Below the pieces are notes generated by a model. That model did not search any database and was not told where the DNA came from. It was given only the letters and a program-made list of their open reading frames with translations. DNA of 64,000 nucleotides from the NCBI GenBank assembly GCA_035578905.1, contig JAQJVL010000126.1, positions 1,145,987 to 1,209,986 on the forward strand, given 5' to 3'. Position 1 is the stretch's first letter. Each line of letters starts with the position of its first letter. This document shows positions 34,666 to 46,490 of this stretch, piece after piece. The stretch comes from Stictocephala bisonia (Eukaryota > Arthropoda > Insecta > Hemiptera > Membracidae). A program made the translations under genes and the position numbers.

Positions 34666-36072
34666 TTATGGAACCATCATCACCCAACTTGGTACCTGTG
34701 TATATTATGGAACCATCATCACCCAACATGGTACCTGTGTATATTATGGAACCATCATCACCCAACATGGTACCTGTGTATATTATGGAACCATCATCAC
34801 CCAACATGGTACCTGTGTATATTATGGAACCATCATCACCCAACATGGTACCTGTGTATATTATGGAACCATCATCACCCAACATGGTACCTGTGTATAT
34901 TAAGGAACCATCATCACCCAACATGGTACCAGTGTATATTATGGAACCATCATCACCCAACATGGTACCTGTGTATATTATGGAACCATCATCACCCAAC
35001 ATGGTACCTGTGTATATTATGGAACCATCATCACCCAACATGGTACCTGTGTATATTTTGGAACCATCATCACCCAACATGGTACCTGTGTATATTATGG
35101 AACCATCATCACCCAACATGGTACCTGTGTATATTTTGGAACCATCATCACCCAACATGGTACCTGTGTACATTATGGAACCATCATCACCCAACATGGT
35201 ACCTGTGTATAATATGGAACCATCATCACCCAACATGGTACCTGTGTATATTATGGAACCATCATCACCCAACATGGTACCTGTGTATATTATGGAACCA
35301 TCATCACCCAACATGGTACCTGTGTATATTATGGAACCATCATCACCCAACATGGTACCTGTGTATAATATGGAACCATCATCACCCAACATGGTACCTG
35401 TGTATATTATGGAACCATCATCACCCAACATGGTACCTGTGTATAATATGGAACTATCATCACCCAACATGGTACCTGTGTATATTTTGGAACCATCATC
35501 ACCCAACAAGGTACCTGTGTATATTATGGAACCATCATCACCCAACATGGTACCTGTGTATATTTTGGAACCATCATCACCCAACATGGTACCTGTGTAT
35601 ATTATGAAACCATCATCACCCAACATGGTACCTGTGTATAATATGGAACCATCATCACCTAACATGGTACCTGTGTATATTATGGAACCATCATCACCCA
35701 TCATGGTACCTGTGTATAATCTGGAACCATCATCACCCAACATGGTATCTGTGTATATTATGGAGCCATCATCACCCAACATGGTACCTGTGTATATTAT
35801 GGAACCATCATCACCCAACATGGTACCTGTTTATATTATGGAACCATCATCACCCAACATGGTACCTGTGTATAATATGGAACTATCATCACCCAACATG
35901 GTACCTATGTATATTTTGGAACCATCATCACCCAACATGGTACCTGTGTATATTTTGGAGCCATTATCACCCAACATGGTACCTGTGTATATTATGGAAC
36001 CATCATCACACAACATGGTATCTGTGTATATTTTGGAACCATCATCACCCAACATGGTACCTGTGTATATTT
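34666..36072. repeat. 39-bp minisatellite, open in frame on both strands
   Basis: About 36 copies of a 39-bp unit (TATATTATGGAACCATCATC plus ACCCAACATGGTACCTGTG) with no indel that I can see, only substitutions. Since 39 is 13 codons, long frames exist on both strands: plus 34653-36089 (478 codons, unit EPSSPNMVPVYIM) and minus 34574-35821 (415 codons, unit MLGDDGSIIYTGT). Changes cluster at the ATTATGG junction (to TTTTGG, AATATGG). Neither frame has a signal peptide or a non-repeat domain. I treat it as non-coding until transcripts say otherwise. Confidence 0.9.
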
Positions 36073-36689
36073 TCTTACCTTGTTGGTGAAGTAAGTTTCA
36101 CTTTTCTATGTATGTTAGTCACTTTCTATGTATATTTGTCAACCTCTGCTAGGATTTATACGCCTTTAATGTTATTTTTCATTGAATAAATAAAGATTGT
36201 TTATACATATGCTTCATGTTATACTCCGCAACGAATAAAATTAACATTTCAATATATTTTTACGTTTATTTACAAAGTCATTCTAAAATTACGTGAAAAT
36301 TTGTCTTGCATTGTAAAAGCTATTTTAATTGTTGCACCCTTTAGTCATTCACAATGTTTTATTAGTATAATAACTCATTGGTTAAGACTCATTATATCAT
36401 TCTAAAACAATAATAAAATAATTGTAATATTACTAAATTCAAAACATTGGTATGATAACTTTTCTATCAGAAATTAAAGTAAGAATATTATAATAACTAA
36501 GGAGAATTATTGAAATAAAAACTGATAGAGTTGAACTGACATAAGTGTCTGCTGGAATACATATAACTATAACATTATTTTATTATTTATTTTTGTTTAT
36601 AATATGTTGTATTTAGTGTGTTGTTAAAACACTAATCTATTATACATAATATGTATAAGCTGAAATCTTCTAGCCTCATATTTCTGAAG
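36073..36689. other. Non-coding stretch
   Basis: AT-rich. AATAAATAAAG near 36185 resembles a polyadenylation signal but no transcript end is evident. Confidence 0.45.
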
Positions 36690-36785
36690 ATCATGAGACA
36701 GTCCTCCCATCCATCCACACACACATATGACGTAAAGGGCCCACTAACCCACACACGCACCACATTGACTTCCTTACTATGGCAC
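36690..36785. repeat. Relic of the G-rich minisatellite family (minus orientation)
   Basis: CCTCCCATCCATCCACACAC and AAAGGGCCCACTAACCCACA read on the minus strand as the GTATGGGTTAGTGGGAGGGCC-type unit. Two decayed units. Confidence 0.5.
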
Positions 36786-39700
36786 TAATGGTCCACTTGG
36801 GGATAAAGTATTGGGAAATTGTATACGATATGGCCCATAATTGATATTTATTTGTGGATTCCCAAGTGTGTCAAAAAGGTCGCCAACTCAACATTTACAG
36901 TATTTGATCGTCAGATTTGTGTGATTTTTAAAAATATTTTCATGTGCACCGAGGCATTACAGGAATATTACAAAATAGTGTTGTTACAACAGCCCTACTC
37001 ACTTCTCGACATACAGTCGAGCAAGTTAACATTTGTACAGTACCAAATACAGCTAAAAAAAGTTCGTCTAAATTTACCATGCGAAGTTAGGGCTAAGAAA
37101 CTTTCTCTAAAACTAACCTGGGGACCAATGGTTTATGGGTGACTTCCCAACCACCACCGGTGACCGAACAGACGGGTTGCATGCTAGGACGGGATCGTTC
37201 AGACCCATCCAAGGGACAGCCTCGCTCCATGTTGCTTCACACTGGCTTGACCGGATGTATAATGTAATGATGTTGATACAAGATTACAATATCTTAACAG
37301 CTGATATTAGTAGTTTTTAATTACAGTTAATTATTAGTAACGTGTATTTAATTGTTAGATCATTATGACGTTTCTGTACTTAAAATGTGTTGTCATATCT
37401 ATTAGATTGTCTTACAGTGTACGCAGGTAAATAATGTTAAATATTAATAGCCATGGGTTCAGATATTGCTGACGTGTCATTTATAATCCAATTTAATGAT
37501 AGTTATTATTCGTCATTTTCATTTAACTTGGGGTGTCTTCGAACTGCGTACTTACAGTAGACCCAGTCAACATGATTACACTCCTTCATCGACACTCGTT
37601 TGCCCTTGAAGATCGATGTCTTAATAATAAATAAATAAACGTATAAATGCCGTAAGTAGAATTGTCTTTATCTACATACATCTTTATTGCTAAGTTTCCT
37701 CTAGATTGACTGAGTTGTTGCGAGGTTATAATTTTTTTTTGAGGACAGTGTGTTTAGGGATGGTATTATGTAAAATCCTCTATTGATAAATCTGTTCACG
37801 TTAATACTACTTGGAATAACATTTATCAAATAATTTCCAACCAAAACCAAGTTAATAAATAATATTCACTTTAAGATATGTCTAAATATGTTCTAAAATT
37901 GAAATTTATTTGTACAGACAAAATGTTGAATTTTTGGTCTAATGTGTTTTGACCAAATGTGTTGAAGTTGAGTTAATGTTTTGATACATTCATTGTGTAT
38001 TATCAGGTATATGATCTGCTACAAATCTGTATCTGCCAGGCATCCTTTTGTGCTCTGAGGTTCTCTTCAGAAATTGATGGTGACATATCATGTGTGACAT
38101 ACTTTATCCCTATCTTGTGAACTGCCGGTCATAGTTATTACAGTGCACAAGTGTTTAAAATTGTATTAACTCTAAAAATGTGAGATGTAATAATACCAAA
38201 CGTAACTGAATATTTGAAAATATGGAAAGGATTTTCAAAATATTTTTTAACCTTCTATACCTTCACATCCTCATAGTTGTGATGTAACGTACGTTGTACT
38301 AGTGCCCAACAACTACACTAGAAGCAGGGAAAATTACAAAAGTGGTAAGCAAACCACTCTTCTATCCACACCAAGAGAATGTTATAAAAAAACGACATAG
38401 TTTTTAGTTAAAATACCACACAGCGCTTTACAGACTACCTATCCTGTCCCTTACATGGCAAAAAAATCATTTGGTAAAATTTAGTTTTAGATTCAAACTG
38501 CAGAACTGATAAACAAATTGTTGAATGTATTATAACTTGTAATTCAATCGGTATTCCAACATTTAAATTGTATGATATTAATTTAATTGTGTATATTTTA
38601 TAACGCCAATATCGACTTCACAGAAATAATAAATTTTTATCTCAATCAACCATTTCCCAAAAGTGTTCCTATGAACGATTCACATCATTCACTATCTTTA
38701 GAGACCACTAAATTTAATCACAATGTTTGTGAAATATATTTATAGTAAATAAATAAAATATAACGTTAATTACTATATGATACGTGGCATTTTAATAATA
38801 TGCACACGTTTGTATGATTAATAATGAACGTGGAATTGAACTATGAAATAAAAGTACTATTACATTAGTAGCTTCAATATTTCCTCTGTACACTGTACAG
38901 TTAAGTAGATATTTTAAACGTTATGGTAATTTGATTTATTTTATTCACTATTTTATTCATTTTTAACTTGTTTTAGTCAATAAAAACATATTTTTAATAT
39001 CATATTTACTTTGCGAAAATAGATTGTAAGTAAAATGTTAAATCTATGTAATGTAGAACTTAATACCTGGAGGATAAGGACATTGTACACACGCATGCAA
39101 ACGAGATGGTGGTCGTTGTAAAATATTTGCAACGTGTTTTGTAAAATTTATTTGTCACAAATTTAATTATTAGTTATTGTTTGAAATGTCATGTATACCG
39201 CCGAAGTCACATAAGACTAGGTTAGAACAGGAGGTGGTGGCATCTACAGGCGGTTTCCGGTATGAACGACGTATAAGAGATACGAACAAATGTCTTATGT
39301 ATGACGTGTTCAATATTATATACCAAAACATATTCTATTTTCTTTTTTGATTTTCTTAAAAACGTATTTTTTTCTAGCAGAAATATATCCACTCAATGTT
39401 TACTAAGACGCATTTTGAAATTAACTAGACTGTGATCGCCCCTCCCCCAAATTAATTATAACACCTGACTAAATTAGTCCCTTTTTTCTGTTGTTATCAG
39501 ATAGACAATACTTAGTTCTATACATAAGTAAGGATGTGTAAGGTTTAGAAAAATTAAAGTTCAGCCAACCCTGATGCAGGTCATGTATTTTATTATTGAT
39601 AAAACAATTTTTATAAAATTTGTTAAATATCTTGAGAGTAACCAACATTAGGTATGTAATACAAAATATAAATAGAAAAATACTATCAGAGTTTTATTCT

Positions 39701-39794
39701 CACATTTTCTATGCGCCTAACACCAATTAGCACTAACAAATTTGTTGTAAATAGAAAGTAATTTTTTAGTAAATTCCACAAATTTAATTTTCAT
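36786..39794. other. Mostly AT-rich non-coding stretch
   Basis: The plus ORF at 36819-37142 and the GC-richer piece at 37130-37260 (e.g. CCAACCACCACCGGTGACCG) show no recognisable protein. Another GC-richer patch is at 39190-39290 (CATCTACAGGCGGTTTCCGG). No further repeats seen. Confidence 0.4.
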
Positions 39795-39830
39795 CAAGAG
39801 CGCTTTCGCCGGTTAAGGCATCTTCAGTTG
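39795..39830 (-). other. Hammerhead-like core motif
   Basis: On the minus strand: CAACTGAAGATGCCTTAACC then GGCGAAAGCGCTCTTG. CUGAAGA fits the CUGANGA box, GCC/GGC can form a short stem II, GAAA follows, then a self-complementary GCGC and CUC before UUG, which pairs with the CAA upstream of CUGA. Such minimal hammerheads with palindromic stem III are known in Penelope-like elements and retrozymes. Stem I is only 3 bp here, so activity is doubtful. Confidence 0.35.
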
Positions 39831-42800
39831 TAAATACAGTATAAACAGAAAACATATGTGAATAAAAATACAAAAAAAATCACATCTAAAACATTAAATA
39901 CTAGTTAAATTTAATATAAGTGTCCAAGTTTGATAAAAATTATTATGAATTAAAATATGGTTTAGAGTTTTCAATTTTCGATGATATTTCATCTTTAATT
40001 AAAGGTAAATATGACTTTCTATTTACAACCACAAACCAATTCCATCAAGAATATACAGCAGAAAATAAAAAATTTGTGTTAATTGGTGTTAAAGTTTTTA
40101 AGTGGTGTGTCTTACTTTTTAAATTTATTCCCAAAAAATGCTTATAATACTATAATGCTTATAATACTTATAGCTATTACGTATTTGGTGCAGTTCTTTT
40201 CGATTGTATATAAGTGTACTTCCAGGAGAGTGTCTTTCACATTGTATCATATATGTCAATAAATCTTTTATACAGTTTGCATTTGCTGTGGTCCTTGTGG
40301 TAGACTCAAAATCACATTAAAACCAATTAAAATCCATTTTATTGTGAAATACGATTTTATTAGCGTTAAATGTATATTAAATAATAAACTGTCAGACATG
40401 TTTGCGTCTATGATTCTGGAGTATGTATGTATCTCACCACTCGTTCATAGTGGTCTATGGATAGTTTTTTTTTTTACATATGTTCAAACTGAGTAAATTC
40501 TGTAGAACATGTGTTTATTTACATGTTTTAAGTAACGCTCAGAAACTCTTGAATATTTATAAAATTAAATAAGATATCTTTAAATTTAAAATATATGTCG
40601 TAACGTTTTACGTTTACTGTAATGCACATGATATTATCTTGCCAAAGCATCTCAAGGTTTGTTATATAATGGAGTTACGTTACCTATTTGCTTGAAATTC
40701 TTGACAGAATACGATTTTGCTATTGCTAATACCTTTTAAAAACCAATGTAAATTGAAGTATTTTCTTTGATCATCTCTAATAAAAAAGTTTTTCAGAGTG
40801 AAAAAAAAAATTTGTTGTTCAAAGAGAGACCATTCACAATTGTTTTATACGATTTGCTTACCAATTTACTGCTATTCAGAACGAGGACATAGGAAAGCGT
40901 TCATAATTTCTTGTGTATAATTTAGTACATAAGTCATGTTGAAAAAATTTATAAATTCTCAGTACGAGTAAAATGAATATTACAAAAGAGTAAAATCTGC
41001 ATTGTTATGCTCACTTTGAACAATGTTTTTTATGTATGTTTGGTTTGGTACAATACATTTATGAGCTTTTTTTCTGTAAACATATATCGACTGTTATTTA
41101 TTTGTCTTTATATTCTTTTTTTAATATTTTACTAGACCTTTTTACTAGGCAAAGAAAACCTTAAAATTTCGTCTTTTGATAGTAAATTTTTAACGATTGA
41201 TTAAAGTCAAACAGAAGTATAGGCATTGTTAGGTCCCGTTCAGTGCTGCTGTCTGGTGAGCAAAAAGGGAAACACTTCATTGGGTTTTCCTACATTATTG
41301 ATTAAGAGATTCCGTGATCTATTTGCACTTAGTAAATTTGAACTAAAGGCAGCCAAACAATTACTGTAACTATTTTTAAACTTTCCTTTAAATGATAATA
41401 TTAATTTTGCAATATGAATTGTTAAAATCAACATTGTGTATATTATAGAGTTATCAAGTGTTCAGTGCTACGGATGATTATTTTTAATAAAGAACTATTA
41501 AATAATATCCATTATACATAATAAATGTGTATGCGTTTTTTAGGTATTATGTTTTTGTTCATTGTTAGAATTATATATTTATAATATAAAACCCTAATCA
41601 GAGGATGGATCTAGAGTAGGCCTATCTATTGGACACTACAGGATACCTTTTATAACATTTACACCTGCTCGTGTAAACACTAACTATTCCTCATATTTAG
41701 ACAGATGTCTTAAACATTTTTTCCTTTACTGTTAATCTTTGATAGTTTTGCTATGTGGTTTAAGAGTTTCCTAATTATTGGAAACTCCCTTATGGTAAAT
41801 TGTGTGCTCTCTACTGGAGGGTTTCTGTGCATAGTCCTATAGTTTGGTAGTAAGAAAGTGAGTATGTAAGTAAGAGTTATGTGTTACTTCAAAATATTTG
41901 TCATTTCGTAATACAACATAAGTAAATCTTATTACAAAGTTACCTCTCATATCACAATAATTAAAATCCTTTTATAAGAGCCGTATATCCAGCTTATTTG
42001 TGTTATGTGCAGTTTTATTTTTATTTGTTAGTTATTTAAATGTTAAATACCCACGTTGTATCAATTTTAAAGGTATTGGACAGAACAGCAGAAACCGAAT
42101 CATTGCAATAGTTTACTTTATTACTTAGATGGCAAATACAATCACAATAAACATTTGGTACCTTATATATGTTTTACATAAACTCTTTATGTTGCTAAAC
42201 CAAAATCTAGAAGTTTGTATGTTATGCCTATGTTAATTTCCATTCTTAATTAATGCTTAATATTTCAGATGATAATGTAATAATGATAAATGGGTGAATG
42301 ATTTAAACTAAGATACATCTTGTTTAACAGTTTAGGTTTTAATGTTTTTTATTTATTAACACTTTCATTATTTTAAATATACTGTGTTTAGTTTGGTTTG
42401 TGTAAAGGGTTTTCATTGTTGATTGATTTTATTATTTAACACCCAATATATATAATACACAAAAAACATAAGATTAATAGTATCATACTAAACAAAATGA
42501 ACTTAACTTTATCTGGATTAACAGATGGTAGTTCGATAAAATAAAAAAAATATTTATAGTACAGTTCGATTTAGTTTAATTTATATATGTTTATTATAAC
42601 TATAAAGAAGAATAAGCTAAATATTCTAGAACATATGAGAAATATAGTAATAATTGATAGTAATCTGACCTATTGATTATATGTTATATATTTAAAAATC
42701 GTTAGATAAATATTTTTTAACCATGGATTATTATTATAAATAATTGATAAAATAAATGTACAAAAATTGTTTATGATGCTACACCATATTTATTTGCCAA

Positions 42801-42954
42801 AACTAAAAGATCAGGAACCACGAAATACTATTTAAATAGTTTTGTACTAACTTGTATATCATATCTAAACGTTTCGTTGTTGGTATTAGAAGCCTTATTA
42901 GTTTCCAGGAGGACATTATACAATGTGTAAATTTACGTTTTTAAATTAACGAGT
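39831..42954. other. AT-rich non-coding stretch
   Basis: Over 3 kb without a supported gene, array or element. The plus ORF at 39920-40147 (75 codons) is AT-driven and unrecognised, but lies next to the hammerhead-like motif and might be a retroelement remnant. Confidence 0.5.
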
Positions 42955-43455
42955 TTACCCACAATATTGTTATTGAGTAGTAAACTAACGAGTTTACCCT
43001 CAATATTATTATTGAGTAGTAAACTAACGAGTTTACCCTCAATATTGTTATTGAGTAGTAAACTAACGAGTTTACCCTCAATATTGTTATTGAGTAGTAA
43101 ACTAACGAGTTTACCCTCAATATTGTTATTGAGTAGTAAACTAACGAGTTTACCCTCAATATTGTTATTGAGTAGTATACTAACGAGTTTTCCCTCAATA
43201 TTGTTATTGAGTAGTAAACTAACGAGTTTTCCCTCAATATTGTTATTGAGTAGTAAACTAACGAGTTTACCCTCAATATTGTTATTGAGTAGTAAACTAA
43301 CGAGTTTTCCCTCAATATTGTTATTGAGTAGTAAACTAACGAGTTTACCCTCAATATTGTTATTGAGTAGTAAACTAACGAGTTTACCCTCAATATTGTT
43401 ATTGAGTAGTAAACTAACGTGTTTACCCTCAATATTGTTATTGAGTAGTAAACTC
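42955..43455. repeat. 39-bp minisatellite with hairpin in each unit
   Basis: About 12.5 copies of TTATTGAGTAGTAAACTAAC plus GAGTTTACCCTCAATATTG. Each unit contains CTCAATA-TTGT-TATTGAG, a 7-bp hairpin. Only substitutions, no indels, so three frames stay open across it; these are not genes. Confidence 0.95.
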
Positions 43456-44226
43456 CTAAACATATAAATTTCCCTTTTATAACATTGGTTAGGATAATCA
43501 AGATTGTACTAATTCAGTTTGGTGTTTTTTTATTTATGATATTGTCGTCTGTTAATAACCTTTACATAAATAAAATATTCCAAATTTAATTTGAACTCGT
43601 GCATCTTTTGTTTTTGGCTGTTAAATTCAAATAAGTTAATCCATTTTTCAAAAATACCAAGATTTGTTTGAGCGATAAATGAAATACACAATAATTTACA
43701 ACAACTCACCTACTTGTAGTGTGGTAATAAATGTTTTTTAATTTCAGAGAAGACTTCTTACCACTCAGTGGATGCCATCAGCTTTGAACTCTGCAGTTAT
43801 ATAATAGAGGGCAGTTAGTAACCACTTTATATATGACAACAATGAAAGGAAAACTAAAGCCTTGTAATTTAATTTCTTGTGAATAGCCATTGTGGAAGGC
43901 AAACATTGTGTGTTCATACGCGATAGACGTTACAAAAATTATTGCTATTTTATTTTAGGGATATTCTTGATGTATGGTAAAAACTTGCTAATTACCTAAG
44001 TGTAAAAATAATCAACCTCAAAACCTATGGCATAGTCCCTCAACCTCAAATATAGTTTTTTTAAATGTAGGCATAATAAACAGATTTTTGGATATGGATA
44101 GACTTTTGTTCTCAACTTTCAAGTTTGTTGCTCGTTTACATTGTTGTTGTCGGGATTCATTTCATAAGTATTAACGGTTTTACTATTCCCTAAAGGAAAG
44201 TACTTAAATATACAAGGACAGGAAGA
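43456..44226. other. AT-rich non-coding stretch
   Basis: No supported feature. Confidence 0.5.
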
Positions 44227-45500
44227 AGTAAGTACTGGGCTATTTACTAACCAAGTACTTCCATCACCGACAGTTAAGTCCCCAGCTAACTGTCACTACG
44301 AAGTAAGTACAGGGCTATTTACTAACCAAGTACTTCCATCACCGACAGTTAAGCCCACAGCTAACTGTCACTGTGAAGTAAGTACAGGACTATTTACTAA
44401 CCAAGTACTTCCATCACTGACAGTTAAGCCCACAGCTAACTGTCACTGTGAAGTAAGTACAGGACTATTTACTAACCAAGTACTTCCATCACTGACAGTT
44501 AAGTCACCAGCTAACTGTCACTACGAAGTAAGTACAGGGCTATTTACTAACCAAGTACTTCCATCACCGACAGTTAAGTCACCAGCTAACTGTCACTACG
44601 AAGTAAGTACAGGGCTATTTACTAACCAAGTACTTCCATCACTGACAGTTAAGTCACCAGCTAACTGTCACTACGAAGTAAGTACAGGGCTATTTACTAA
44701 CCAAGTACTTCCATCACCGACAGTTAAGTCACCAGCTAACTGTCACTACGAAGTAAGTACAGGGCTATTTACTAACCAAGTACTTCTATCACCGACAGTT
44801 AAGTCGCCAGCTAACTGTCACTGCGAAGTAAGTACAGGGCTATTTACTAACCAAGTACTTCCATCACCGACAGTTAAGTCCCTAGCTAACTGTCACTGCG
44901 AAGTAAGTACAGGGCTATTTACTAACCAAGTACTTCCATCACCGACAGTTAAGTCCCTAGCTAACTGTCACTGCGAAGTAAGTACAGGGCTATTTACTAA
45001 CCAAGTACTTCCATCACCGACAGTTAAGTCCCCAGCTAACTGTCACTGCAAAGTAAGTACAGGGCTATTTACTAACCAAGTACTTCCATCACCGACAGTT
45101 AAGTCCCCAGCTAACTGTCACTGCGAAGTAAGAACAGGGCTATTTACTAACCAAGTACTTCCATCACCGACAGTTAAGTCCCCTAGCTAACTGTCACTGC
45201 GAAGTAAGTACAGGGACTATTTACTAACCAAGTACTTCCATCACCGACAGTTAAGTCCCCTAGCTAACTGTCACTGCGAAGTAAGTACAGGACTATTTAC
45301 TAACCAAGTACTTCCATCACCGACAGTTAAGTCCCCAGCTAACTGTCACTGCGAAGTAAGTACAGGACTATTTACTAACCAAGTACTTCCATCACCGACA
45401 GTTAAGTCCCCAGCTAACTGTCACTGCGAAGTAAGTACAGGACTATTTACTAACCAAGTACTTCCATCACCGACAGTTAAGCTAACTGTCACTACGAAGT
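44227..45500. repeat. 75-bp minisatellite with hairpin and splice-like words
   Basis: About 17 copies of a unit made of GCTATTTACTAACCAAGTAC, TTCCATCACCGACAGTTAAG, TCCCCAGCTAACTGTCACTG and CGAAGTAAGTACAGG. GACAGTTA and TAACTGTC form an 8-bp hairpin in each unit. Single-base indels occur in the copies at about 45180-45260, and the last copy is shortened. It is followed by a T-rich tract (about 45503-45531). Confidence 0.95.
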
Positions 45501-45755
45501 AAGTGTTTATTTATTTATTTTTTTTTTTTTTATAAAAAAATTAAAGTCCACCCGTTGTAATATGTGATTTGTAATAAACACATTATAAGTTATGTTACTA
45601 CAGATTCATTCTTAACCCTAGCTGTAACATTATGCCAATTTTCAAACGTGTAAATCATTTATGTTTCCTAAAACCTTGGGCTGACTGTTGAGTATCATTT
45701 TAGTCAGATCATCAGTTAAGATACAATTCACTAATGATATTCAATTAGTTGATTG
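45501..45755. other. T-rich tract and non-coding spacer
   Basis: TTTATTTATTTATT plus a T14-like run at the left looks like an inverted poly(A) tail, perhaps of a short retroelement insertion; no coding remnant found. Confidence 0.4.
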
Positions 45756-45781
45756 GGTTAGGTTAGGTTAGGTTAGGTTAG
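45756..45781 (+). repeat. Interstitial TTAGG telomere-type repeat
   Basis: Five exact tandem copies of GGTTA (45756-45780) plus G. (TTAGG)n is the telomere repeat of most insects. It is internal here and only five units long, so it is a seed or repair scar rather than a chromosome end. Confidence 0.85.
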
Positions 45782-45867
45782 AATGTGTGGACTGTGTAAT
45801 GGAGTGGCTGCCATGTGTACTTATGCGTATTATCTGAGACAAACAATATCTGAAAGTACAGTGGTTT

Positions 45868-46490
45868 TGACCCTCCAACCCACCCACCCACCCACCCATA
45901 CACGTACAGTGGTAATGACTACACAAACCTCCCATACACGTCCCGTGGTACTCACCTTCCCACCCATCCACCCATACAGTACAGTGGTATTGACTCTTAC
46001 CAACCTCCCATACACGTCCCGTGGTACTCACCTTCCCACCCATCCACCCATACAGTACAGTGGTATTGATTCTACCAACCTCCCATACACGTCCCGTGGT
46101 ACTCACCTTCCCACCCATCCACCCATACAGTACAGTGGTATTGATTCTACCAACCTCCCATACACGTCCCGTGGTACTCACCTTCCCACCCATCCACCCA
46201 TACAATACAGTGATATTGACTCCACCAACCTCCCATACACGTCCCGTGGTACTCAACTTCCCACCCATCCACCCATACAATACAGTGGTATTGACTCCAC
46301 CAACCTCCCATACACGTCCCGTGGTACTCACCTTCCCACCCATCCACCCATACAGTACAGTGGTATTGATTCTACCAACCTCCCATACACGTCCCATGGT
46401 ACTCAACTTCCCACCCATCCACCCATACAATACAGTGGTATTGACTCCACCAACCTCCAATACACGTCCTGTGGTACTCACCAATATTCA
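45868..46490. repeat. 75-bp C-rich minisatellite (G-rich family, minus orientation)
   Basis: About eight copies of a 75-bp unit: CCAACCTCCCATACACGTCC, CGTGGTACTCACCTTCCCAC, CCATCCACCCATACAGTACA and GTGGTATTGACT. Read on the minus strand it is a dimer of two diverged ~37-bp halves, each with the TGTATGGG core of the family at 3990-4290. The left end has (CCCA)n with five C-tracts (45879-45897), a G-quadruplex motif on the minus strand. Open frames on both strands follow from the 75-bp period. Confidence 0.95.

Noticed and set aside
36819..37142. 107-codon plus ORF as a gene
   Set aside because: No recognisable domain, AT-driven composition, no splice or promoter context that supports it.
45756..45781. 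A true telomere or chromosome end
   Set aside because: Only five TTAGG units with unique and minisatellite DNA on both sides.
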